From an uncultured bacterium (lineage in GTDB: Bacteria > Desulfobacterota > WTBG01), in assembly GCA_938024025.1 (NCBI GenBank), contig CALJBY010000193.1, positions 1 through 15,641 of the forward strand: a DNA stretch of 15,641 nt, read 5' to 3'. The position numbers and the translations under genes were made by a program. The notes beneath the pieces were generated by a model, which saw only the letters and a list, made by a program, of their open reading frames with translations, did no database searches and was not told the DNA's origin. Of the stretch, positions 6,948 to 12,916 are shown in pieces. Positions within the stretch are counted from its first letter, which is position 1; each line of letters opens with the position of its first letter.

Positions 6948-6995
6948 TGGCCATCAAAAAAATAGTAGTACGAATGACTTAACCCTTACACAGAT

Positions 6996-7000
6996 GAGGG
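6996..7000 (+). promoter_or_regulatory. Ribosome binding site of the methyltransferase gene
   Basis: GAGGG lies 8 bases before ATG 7009. It supports that ATG over the ATG at 6994 and over a TTG at 6919 that is part of the -35 box. Confidence 0.6.
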
Positions 7001-7008
7001 AAATCTCC

Positions 7009-8067
7009 ATGCCACTTGACGAAAATAAGCTCAATAGTATTGTTCAACAGGTTATTGCAGACATCGGAGCGGTATTTCATGCCCCACTGGTACTGATCGG
7101 TGAGAAATGTGGTTTGTTCAAAGCCATGGCCGGACAGGGCCAGATAACGTCAATCCTCCTGGCTGAACGCACGGGTACTTCAGAACGCTATGTGCGTGAA
7201 TGGCTACCGGCCATGGCTGCGGGGGGCTACGTGAATTACCACCCTGATACTGAACGCTACAGCCTCTCGGAAGAACAGGCCTCTGTCTTTGCCGACGAGA
7301 ACAGCCCGGTTTATCTGGCGGGAGCCTTTCAGGCTGCAACCGCGGCACTTCGTTCCGAAGCCCATATTGCCGATGCATTTCAGAGCGGGAAAGGTTTTGG
7401 ATGGGACGAACATGACCATGACCTTGCCCATGGGGGAAATCGTTTTTACACCCCCAACTATGTAACACATCTCCTGAAGACGTGGATCCCTTCCCTCGAT
7501 GGTGTTGAAGCGAAACTGCACAAAGGTGCTTCCGTTGCAGATATCGGCTGCGGGTATGGCACATCTACTATTATTATGGCACAGGCATTTCCTCAATCCA
7601 CTTTTCATGCCTCTGATCCCCACGAACCATCTATTTCCGCTGCCCGCCGGAAAGCAGAGGAAGCCGGTGTATCTGACAGGATACAGTTCGAAGTTGCTTC
7701 GGGTACAACCTTCACGGGTAACAACTTTGACTTTGTAACGGCTTTCGACTGCCTGCATGATATGGGTAGCCCCGTGGCCGCAGCAGCACATGTGCTGAAA
7801 TCACTTAAGGATGATGGTACCTGGATGATTGTAGAGCCATTTGCAGGCGACCGCGTGGAAGACAACCTGACACCGATAGGAAGGCTATATTACTGTGCTT
7901 CCGTACTGCTCTGTGTTCCCTGTGCCCTGGATCAGGAGGGTGGCGAAGCCCTGGGAGGACAAGCCGGAGAAGCACGATTGCGTGAGGTTATTACTGCCGG
8001 GGGATTCAAACATTTCAGACGGGCTACTGCCACACCCATCAATATCGTCTATGCGGCACAGCCGTAA
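7009..8067 (+). CDS. Class I SAM-dependent methyltransferase with N-terminal winged-helix domain
   Basis: Predicted soluble methyltransferase; substrate unknown. It is 352 residues from ATG 7009. Residues about 5-90 resemble the winged-helix/dimerisation domain of the Rv2258c-like family (LIGEKCGLFKAMAG, LAERTGTSERYVREWLPAMA, GGYV). The Rossmann part carries SAM motif I VADIGCGYGTST (residues 176-187), an acidic residue at the end of beta 2 (Asp203, in HASDPH) and motif IV-like DFVTAFDCLHDMG (241-253). A WMIVEP strand follows at 272-277. The architecture is that of small-molecule rather than nucleic-acid methyltransferases. It is transcribed with the HD gene 38 bases downstream. Two 60-base stretches (7201-7260 and 7501-7560) are 60% and 55% GC, higher than samples from rng and the HD gene, hinting at transfer. 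An N-terminal extension to 6919 is excluded because it would overlap the promoter. Confidence 0.9.
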   Translation: MPLDENKLNSIVQQVIADIGAVFHAPLVLIGEKCGLFKAMAGQGQITSILLAERTGTSERYVREWLPAMAAGGYVNYHPDTERYSLSEEQASVFADENSPVYLAGAFQAATAALRSEAHIADAFQSGKGFGWDEHDHDLAHGGNRFYTPNYVTHLLKTWIPSLDGVEAKLHKGASVADIGCGYGTSTIIMAQAFPQSTFHASDPHEPSISAARRKAEEAGVSDRIQFEVASGTTFTGNNFDFVTAFDCLHDMGSPVAAAAHVLKSLKDDGTWMIVEPFAGDRVEDNLTPIGRLYYCASVLLCVPCALDQEGGEALGGQAGEARLREVITAGGFKHFRRATATPINIVYAAQP

Positions 8068-8095
8068 CGAGCGGATACTCTATCCGAATACCTTT

Positions 8096-8100
8096 GGAGG
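8096..8100 (+). promoter_or_regulatory. Ribosome binding site of the HD-domain gene
   Basis: GGAGG lies 5 bases before ATG 8106. An in-frame TTG at 8094 overlaps this site and can be discarded. Confidence 0.7.
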
Positions 8101-8105
8101 ACACT

Positions 8106-8678
8106 ATGTACACTGCCCTGGGCATTACGCGTGATGAAGCACTCGAGCTCATGAAGGACTACCTCACGGCTGACAACCTTCAAAAGCATTCCCGCGCAAC
8201 AGAAGTAATCATGAGGAAGCTGGCCAACATGAAAGGAGAAGATGAAGAACTCTGGGGAATAGCAGGGCTCCTTCATGATCTTGACTTTGCAGAAACTAAA
8301 GACCATATGTCCCAGCACACGTTAAAGACAGCAGAAATGCTGAAGGAAAAAGGTGTGTCAGAGGACATAATAGAAGCCATAAAAGGCCATAATGCAGAAA
8401 ATCTGGGTTATGAACGGGAAAAACCAATAGATCATGCCCTCACCTGTGCAGAGTGTATTACAGGAATGGTTATTGCTACAACCCTCGTTTACCCTGATAA
8501 GAAGCTTGCAAGCGTTAAGCCTAAGTCCATTATAAAAAGGATGAAGCAGAAGGAATTTGCCAGAAGCGTTAATAGGGAATATATCAAGGAATGTGAAAAA
8601 ATTGGCATTCCGCTGGAGGCATTCGCCGAACTGAGCCTCAAGGCAATGCAGGAAATAAGTGATGAATTAGGTTTGTAA
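8106..8678 (+). CDS. HD-superfamily hydrolase (predicted phosphohydrolase)
   Basis: Predicted metal-dependent phosphohydrolase of the HD superfamily; substrate unknown. It has 190 residues and is a single domain. Metal-ligand candidates in order are His28 (QKHSRA), the His57-Asp58 pair in GLLHDLDF, His71 (SQHTLKTAEML), His95 (IKGHNAE) and Asp109 (PIDHALTCAECITGM). The C-terminal stretch LASVKPKSIIKRMKQKEFAR is the well-kept tail of this HD subfamily (COG2316-like, from memory). There is no signal peptide or membrane segment, so it should be cytoplasmic. The start is ATG 8106 with a strong Shine-Dalgarno. It appears to share the 6919 promoter with the methyltransferase. The two may act on one metabolite, but this is only suggested by linkage. 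It converges on the NHL gene with a 56-base gap and no clear terminator. Confidence 0.9.
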   Translation: MYTALGITRDEALELMKDYLTADNLQKHSRATEVIMRKLANMKGEDEELWGIAGLLHDLDFAETKDHMSQHTLKTAEMLKEKGVSEDIIEAIKGHNAENLGYEREKPIDHALTCAECITGMVIATTLVYPDKKLASVKPKSIIKRMKQKEFARSVNREYIKECEKIGIPLEAFAELSLKAMQEISDELGL

Positions 8679-8682
8679 GCAT

Positions 8683-8698
8683 CACGAATGCACGAATG
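8683..8698. repeat. Tandem 8-base duplication with a degenerate REP-like start
   Basis: CACGAATG occurs twice in tandem (8683-8690 and 8691-8698) in the 56-base gap between convergent genes. It is followed by GGGGTCACATCTTTACG, loosely like the left arm and loop of the 6880-6909 palindrome. It could be a decayed element. Confidence 0.3.
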
Positions 8699-8734
8699 GG
8701 GTCACATCTTTACGGTACATCGTAGATAGTTTGA

Positions 8735-9880
8735 TCACTTAAACGCAATTTTGCGCACAGTATTGTTGTCAATATCTGCAACGATTAGGGAACCATCCCT
8801 GTATACCATTACCCCCCCCGGCCTGTTGAATCGAGCATCTTTACCCTCTCCGTCTTTGGAACCTATCTCTCTTGTACCCGCAAGAGTAGTGACCAAACCT
8901 GCGGGCGTGATTTTTCGAATTGCATGATTCAACATATCAGCAACGAAGATTTCTCCTTGCTCATTCACAGCAATACCATGGGGCTGGTAAAAAAGAGCAT
9001 TGCTGCCCTCTCCATCAACATAACCGACAACCCCTGCCTTTCCGGCAATCGTGGTAACGATATTATGTGAGTCAATCTTTCTTATGCAGTGATTTCCAAT
9101 ATCAGCAATATAGATGTTTCCCTTTTTATCAACACACAAATCCATTGGCATTAAAAATTCCGCCTCAGAAGCTTTTCCATCCTTGTATCCCCAGGCTCCT
9201 GAACCTGCTATAGTGGTAACTAAACCATCGGTAGTGATTTTGCGGATGCGATTGTTTGCAATATCACAGGCGAGGATATTCCCCTCAAGGTCAACAGCAA
9301 TACTTAAAATGGTGTTAAAAAGAGCCTCATTACCCTTTCCGTCCTGGTAGCCTTTTTCTCCGCTCCCCGCCAGGGTTAGAAGATTCCCGGAAAGATCAAT
9401 AACTCGTAATTTCCTTCCTGAGGCCTCTCCTATATATACTTTACCATCCAGGCCCACTGCTACAGCATGAGGATGGGATAAGGGAGAGCTCTTCGCAGGT
9501 CCATCAGTACTGCCAAGCTTTCCCGTACCGCACATAGTGGTAACACTACCATCACGTCCCACGGTGCGGATGGCATTATTATAAATATCAGCAACAACTA
9601 TGGTACCATCCCTTTTCTGGCTCAAGCGGATAGGCTTATAGAAAAGGGAGGAAAGGGCAGGACCATCTTTTAGACCTTTCTCTCCTTTCCCCGCAATGGT
9701 ACTAACCTGACATCCTTTTTCGTAGATTATCTGAGGGGCTTCTTTAGGAGGGGGTGGCTCCCATTTTCTCCAGTCTTCGACAGGATCAGAGGATGGGGGT
9801 TCGGCTATTACTAAAGATCCCAAACCGAAGATCAGAAAAAGAGTCAACGCAGCTGAGAATAGACTTAGGATTTTTTTCAT
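8735..9880 (-). CDS. Exported six-bladed NHL-repeat beta-propeller protein
   Basis: Predicted secreted or periplasmic protein with an NHL propeller; ligand unknown. It is 381 residues. It begins with a signal peptide (MKKILSL, hydrophobic stretch to about residue 26, likely cut after VIA). A Pro-rich linker follows (about 27-50, including EPPPPKEAP). Then six repeats start near residues 60, 114, 168, 222, 276 and 332, each with a T-x-A-G or T-x-C-G turn, a (Y/L/S)xDG turn and an I/V-x-x-A-D-x-x-N-x-x-I-R-K strand pair. The spacing is 54 residues for all but the last interval. There is no heme CxxCH motif, no transmembrane anchor at the C-terminus and no enzyme domain. NHL propellers usually bind proteins or carbohydrates, and some are enzymes. 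It starts at ATG 9880 with GAGGTG upstream. It is divergent from the phosphohexomutase and has its own promoter. Confidence 0.92.
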   Translation of the reverse strand: MKKILSLFSAALTLFLIFGLGSLVIAEPPSSDPVEDWRKWEPPPPKEAPQIIYEKGCQVSTIAGKGEKGLKDGPALSSLFYKPIRLSQKRDGTIVVADIYNNAIRTVGRDGSVTTMCGTGKLGSTDGPAKSSPLSHPHAVAVGLDGKVYIGEASGRKLRVIDLSGNLLTLAGSGEKGYQDGKGNEALFNTILSIAVDLEGNILACDIANNRIRKITTDGLVTTIAGSGAWGYKDGKASEAEFLMPMDLCVDKKGNIYIADIGNHCIRKIDSHNIVTTIAGKAGVVGYVDGEGSNALFYQPHGIAVNEQGEIFVADMLNHAIRKITPAGLVTTLAGTREIGSKDGEGKDARFNRPGGVMVYRDGSLIVADIDNNTVRKIAFK

Positions 9881-9914
9881 TACACACCTCGCTGTGTCAA
9901 AATATCAGTGAACC

Positions 9915-9943
9915 ATTCTATGATCTATATAGTTGAAAGTCAA
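9915..9943 (-). promoter_or_regulatory. Sigma70-type promoter for the NHL gene
   Basis: Reverse strand -35 TTGACT (9938-9943, 5/6), 17-base spacer, -10 TAGAAT (9915-9920, 5/6). The start of transcription would be near 9908, about 28 bases before the ATG. Confidence 0.6.
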
Positions 9944-9976
9944 TATTTAAGAGGGGGGCTTGGTCTATCGTGATGC

Positions 9977-10004
9977 TTGACATAATCTTTAACCGGTGTA
10001 TGAT
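9977..10004 (+). promoter_or_regulatory. Sigma70-type promoter for the phosphohexomutase gene
   Basis: Perfect -35 TTGACA (9977-9982), 16-base spacer, -10 TATGAT (9999-10004, 5/6). It implies a leader of about 245 bases, long for a single metabolic gene. Confidence 0.5.
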
Positions 10005-10124
10005 GATACACTATTTCCCAATCGGGGAACCAGACGCAAACAGAGAAGATATACGTTAACCTGTAGCAACTGAAGAACCCGGGTTACTCGAAACAACTGC
10101 CTGGTAGTACCAACCTGAGTGTAT

Positions 10125-10145
10125 TTCCGCCTTCGCGGGAATGAC
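10125..10145. repeat. Copy of a GC-rich dispersed palindrome
   Basis: TTCCGC, loop CTTC, GCGGGAA, then TGAC. It is one base short of a perfect inverted repeat. Sequences of the form TTCCCGCCTTCGCGGGAATG recur in intergenic regions of many bacteria. It lies inside the long leader of the phosphohexomutase gene. Confidence 0.5.
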
Positions 10146-10190
10146 CTTGCATTGTATTGAAACAACAAATAGTAGTGTTGTGCATTTAAC

Positions 10191-10226
10191 AGCCTGCTAC
10201 AACTCTTCCCTTGAAAGGCGCAGGCT
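10191..10226 (+). promoter_or_regulatory. Hairpin just upstream of the phosphohexomutase start
   Basis: AGCCTGC (10191-10197) pairs with GCAGGCT (10220-10226), a 7-base stem with a 22-base loop that itself holds CCTT/AAGG. It ends 30 bases before ATG 10257. It matches no riboswitch I recognise and could affect ribosome access. Confidence 0.3.
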
Positions 10227-10256
10227 TTATACCTGACTGACGGAAATCAATTACCT

Positions 10257-11795
10257 ATGTCACCGATTAGTAGAGGCACTGGGATTCACCACAGGACGAT
10301 CAGTGTTGACACGTTAATGGAATCCAGCGGTGTTACATTCGGGACCAGCGGTGCCCGCGGGCTAGCTGTTGCCATGTCCGATGAAGTCTGTTATGCATAC
10401 ACCCTCGCCTTTTTGCACTACCTCGAAAGCAACAATGAGATTACCCCTGGTATGGACATAGCCGTTGGCGGCGATTTGCGCTCCAGCACTGACCGCATCC
10501 TGGCAGCTGTATGTAAAGCTATTAGCGATAGTGGGTACACCATACACTATTCAGGTAAACTGCCCTCCCCTGCAGTGGCATTATTCGGATTCACAAATAA
10601 AATTCCTAGTGTTATGGTCACTGGTTCCCACATCCCTGATGACCGTAATGGTATCAAATACAACCGCCCCACCGGTGAAATCATGAAAGACGATGAATCC
10701 GGTATCAAATCACAGCACATAGAAATTCCTCAAAAGCTATTTAGCAAACATGGAATGTTTACTGCGGATTTTCCCCTCACATCAGCTTCTTCTGAGGCTA
10801 CTGCCCTTTACGTTAAACGTTATACTGATTTCTTCCCTAAAGAGTGCCTTAGAGGCAAAAAAATCGGCCTCTATGAACATTCAAGTGTAGGCCGGGATGT
10901 ACTCTATGACATTATGACAAACCTGGGTGCGGACGTTACCCGGCTGGGCTTTTCTGAAACCTTTATTCCGGTAGACACCGAAGCCATTCGGATGGAAGAT
11001 GTAAATCTTGCTAAACAATGGGCCAACGAATATTACTTTGACAGCATTATTTCAGCAGATGGCGACTGTGATCGTCCGCTCATGAGCGACGAGAAGGGCA
11101 CATGGCTTCGAGGCGATGTGGCAGGTATCCTGTGTGCTTACTATCTTGAGGCAGATGCAGTAGTCACTCCTGTTAGCTCTAATACTGCCGTTGAGAAGTG
11201 CAATAGGTTTGAGAAGGTTATCCGCACTCGCATTGGTTCTCCCTTTGTAATTGCAGGTATGAACCAGGCTGCAGCAAACGGCGCGGTCAGAACAATCGGC
11301 TATGAAGCTAACGGAGGATTTCTTATTAATGCTCCAATCACGATTAATGATAAAACCCTCCAGGAACTCCCTACAAGAGATGCGGTAATTGTGCTCATCA
11401 GTATCCTTCTGCTATCCATGCGCAATGGCAAAACTATCTCCCAGCTAAAGGCCGATCTTCCCCAGCGCTTTACAGCCAGTAACAGGCTGAAGGAATTCCC
11501 CACTGAAAAAAGCCAGAAGATTATCGCTCAGCTCAATTCAGGTAATTTTGCAAAAGATAAGGATGCTATTGAGACCGTATTCTCTGTAGTGTCCGGCGAA
11601 GTTGCTGCCCTTGATACAACTGATGGACTGCGCATAACTTTTGATAACAAGGAAGTGATTCATCTTCGTCCTTCCGGCAACGCTCCTGAATTTCGATGTT
11701 ACACCGAAGCTGATAGCGAAGCACGTTCAGTTGAGATGAACAGTGCCTGCATTACAATCATGAAAAACTGGCAAAATGCGGCAGAAAGTTTATAA
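10257..11795 (+). CDS. Phosphohexomutase (phosphoglucomutase/phosphomannomutase superfamily)
   Basis: Alpha-D-phosphohexomutase that moves a phosphate between sugar positions 1 and 6, feeding cell-wall or surface-sugar synthesis in the cytoplasm. It is 512 residues with all four domains. In order: VTFGTSGARGL (26-36); the phosphoserine loop VTGSHIPDDRNGIKYNRPTG (121-140; catalytic Ser124); the metal loop ADGDCDRP (267-274; Asp268, Asp270, Asp272); the sugar-specificity loop GYEANGG (348-354); and the phosphate-binding loop RPSGNAPEFR (471-480). The metal loop has Cys instead of Gly or Ala at its fourth position, and the sugar loop has E-A-N-G, like GlcNAc-phosphate mutases rather than the G-E-x-S-G of common PMM/PGM enzymes. 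The exact substrate is therefore open. The start at ATG 10257 has only a weak ribosome binding site. An internal ATG at 10317 is the alternative and would still keep the first motif. Confidence 0.92.
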   Translation: MSPISRGTGIHHRTISVDTLMESSGVTFGTSGARGLAVAMSDEVCYAYTLAFLHYLESNNEITPGMDIAVGGDLRSSTDRILAAVCKAISDSGYTIHYSGKLPSPAVALFGFTNKIPSVMVTGSHIPDDRNGIKYNRPTGEIMKDDESGIKSQHIEIPQKLFSKHGMFTADFPLTSASSEATALYVKRYTDFFPKECLRGKKIGLYEHSSVGRDVLYDIMTNLGADVTRLGFSETFIPVDTEAIRMEDVNLAKQWANEYYFDSIISADGDCDRPLMSDEKGTWLRGDVAGILCAYYLEADAVVTPVSSNTAVEKCNRFEKVIRTRIGSPFVIAGMNQAAANGAVRTIGYEANGGFLINAPITINDKTLQELPTRDAVIVLISILLLSMRNGKTISQLKADLPQRFTASNRLKEFPTEKSQKIIAQLNSGNFAKDKDAIETVFSVVSGEVAALDTTDGLRITFDNKEVIHLRPSGNAPEFRCYTEADSEARSVEMNSACITIMKNWQNAAESL

Positions 11796-11890
11796 CCTAT
11801 GCATACATAAGAGCCTAACGAACACCCCAAGATCCAGCAGTCGATTAACGAGTAACGATACGGTACTATGTAACAAAGACTTCGGATGAG

Positions 11891-12790
11891 CTAGTTCTCA
11901 TACTTAGCTTCTAAAGTTGCTAATTTTTCCAAATACTGTTTCCTGTAAATTAAGCCTTTTGTATTATTGATTTCAGACATGAAGAGTTTTATGTGAGGCC
12001 TCATGTCAATCCCGTATCGGTTCAGTGTTGCATCATTTGCCTTGTCAAGGATCAGCAAACAGTAGTAGCTCACAAGGATTCTCAATTGAGCATTCCTTCT
12101 CATGAGATAGTTTCTCCCGCCAAGTGTGTTGAGAAAAAATCCAGCGTATTCATATAAGGTTTCCAGGGAGGGGCATTCCTCTTCCATCTCATCACAGCGA
12201 TCACATGAGGTAGCCCATTGATAGAATGTTGTCAAAACTGACTCCGTAATGTCCGATTCGTTTTTCAGGATTGCTCTTATGAGGTCAACTCGTTTTTTCC
12301 CCAACACCCTGTAGAAATAGGCCATATTACTCATCAAGGTTGTCAGTTCCATCATCTCACCAGTTACCCGGGGGGTTGTTTCTGAAAGCTGGGTCAGTAT
12401 CTGTTTGAAAAACTCATATGAGCTTGTCTTGATCCCATAGGATTGCACATATGCTTGTTTATCCAGATGATTGAAAAAAGCAGAACTGTTCCATTTAATA
12501 TCTTCACAGCTGAGCGCCTTTTCTTCGGGAGTAACAGCGGCCACCTCTTTACCAAAAACTTCAGCCAGCTTCTCTTTGGGTATGAGCGTATCCTCCTGTT
12601 TTGCCAGTTCTTCCTCCAGGGAATACACCTGTTCTTCTAATTCCTCTATCCTCTCCTGGTGTAATTCCTCTTCCTGCTCCAAAGCTACATCCATACTTTT
12701 CCCATACCATTTTCCAAACCGACTGTACGATACATAACCTGCAATTCCCAGGACAGCAACAATTATCAGTATCAGTATTTTCTTTGACAT
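11891..12790 (-). CDS. Membrane-anchored coiled-coil protein of unknown function
   Basis: I do not recognise this 299-residue protein. It begins with a membrane segment (about residues 4-22, ILILIIVAVLGIAGYV) after two lysines, so it is probably an inner-membrane anchor with the rest outside. A strongly charged coiled coil follows (about 36-66, rich in EE, LEE and QE). From about residue 95 it is predicted mainly helical. Cysteines lie at 95, 196, 199, 206 and 244; the group CDRCDEMEEEC could bind metal or form disulfides. No catalytic motif is seen. The start is ATG 12790, seven bases after AGAAGGAG. It lies 126 bases after the ATPase gene, same strand, and converges on the phosphohexomutase gene 95 bases away. 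A role with the ATPase is possible but unsupported. Confidence 0.8.
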   Translation of the reverse strand: MSKKILILIIVAVLGIAGYVSYSRFGKWYGKSMDVALEQEEELHQERIEELEEQVYSLEEELAKQEDTLIPKEKLAEVFGKEVAAVTPEEKALSCEDIKWNSSAFFNHLDKQAYVQSYGIKTSSYEFFKQILTQLSETTPRVTGEMMELTTLMSNMAYFYRVLGKKRVDLIRAILKNESDITESVLTTFYQWATSCDRCDEMEEECPSLETLYEYAGFFLNTLGGRNYLMRRNAQLRILVSYYCLLILDKANDATLNRYGIDMRPHIKLFMSEINNTKGLIYRKQYLEKLATLEAKYEN

Positions 12791-12916
12791 GGAACTACTC
12801 CTTCTATTTTAGGGAATGTGTTATTGAATCAGCTGATGCACTGATCTTTCAGGAAAGCAGCATAGCTGACAGAATTACTAGAAGACTGATGTATGTAGGT
12901 TTCCTTTTTTTTGATT

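Larger units (their letters stand above)
6861..6971. repeat. Spacer segment bracketed by an exact 11-base direct repeat
   Basis: AATAGTAGTAC occurs at 6861-6871 and again at 6961-6971, exactly 100 bases apart. The 89 bases between contain a palindrome and the -35 and -10 boxes of a rightward promoter. The layout resembles a small non-coding insertion with a target duplication, but no terminal inverted repeats are seen at the borders. A third, shorter copy (AATAGTAGT) lies at 10168-10176, so the motif could instead be a recurrent intergenic word. Confidence 0.4.
9881..10256. other. 376-base divergent spacer
   Basis: Between the NHL gene and the phosphohexomutase gene. It holds one outward promoter for each gene, an AACCCGGGTT palindrome (10076-10085), a GC-rich palindromic repeat (10125-10145), a 6-base inverted repeat around AATAGTAG (10162-10181) and a leader hairpin (10191-10226). 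I see no credible gene in it; the only short frame (10000-10059) overlaps the -10 box. Confidence 0.6.

Noticed and set aside
6919..7008. N-terminal extension of the methyltransferase from TTG 6919
   Set aside because: That TTG is the first half of the -35 box, and ATG 7009 has a proper GAGGG site.
7204..7791. 195-codon minus-strand frame opposite the methyltransferase
   Set aside because: It is a shadow of the GC-rich methyltransferase frame with no recognisable motif.
8094..8105. HD gene start at TTG 8094
   Set aside because: It overlaps the GGAGG Shine-Dalgarno used by ATG 8106.
10000..10059. 19-codon frame upstream of the phosphohexomutase
   Set aside because: Its ATG lies inside the -10 box, so it would not be on the transcript.
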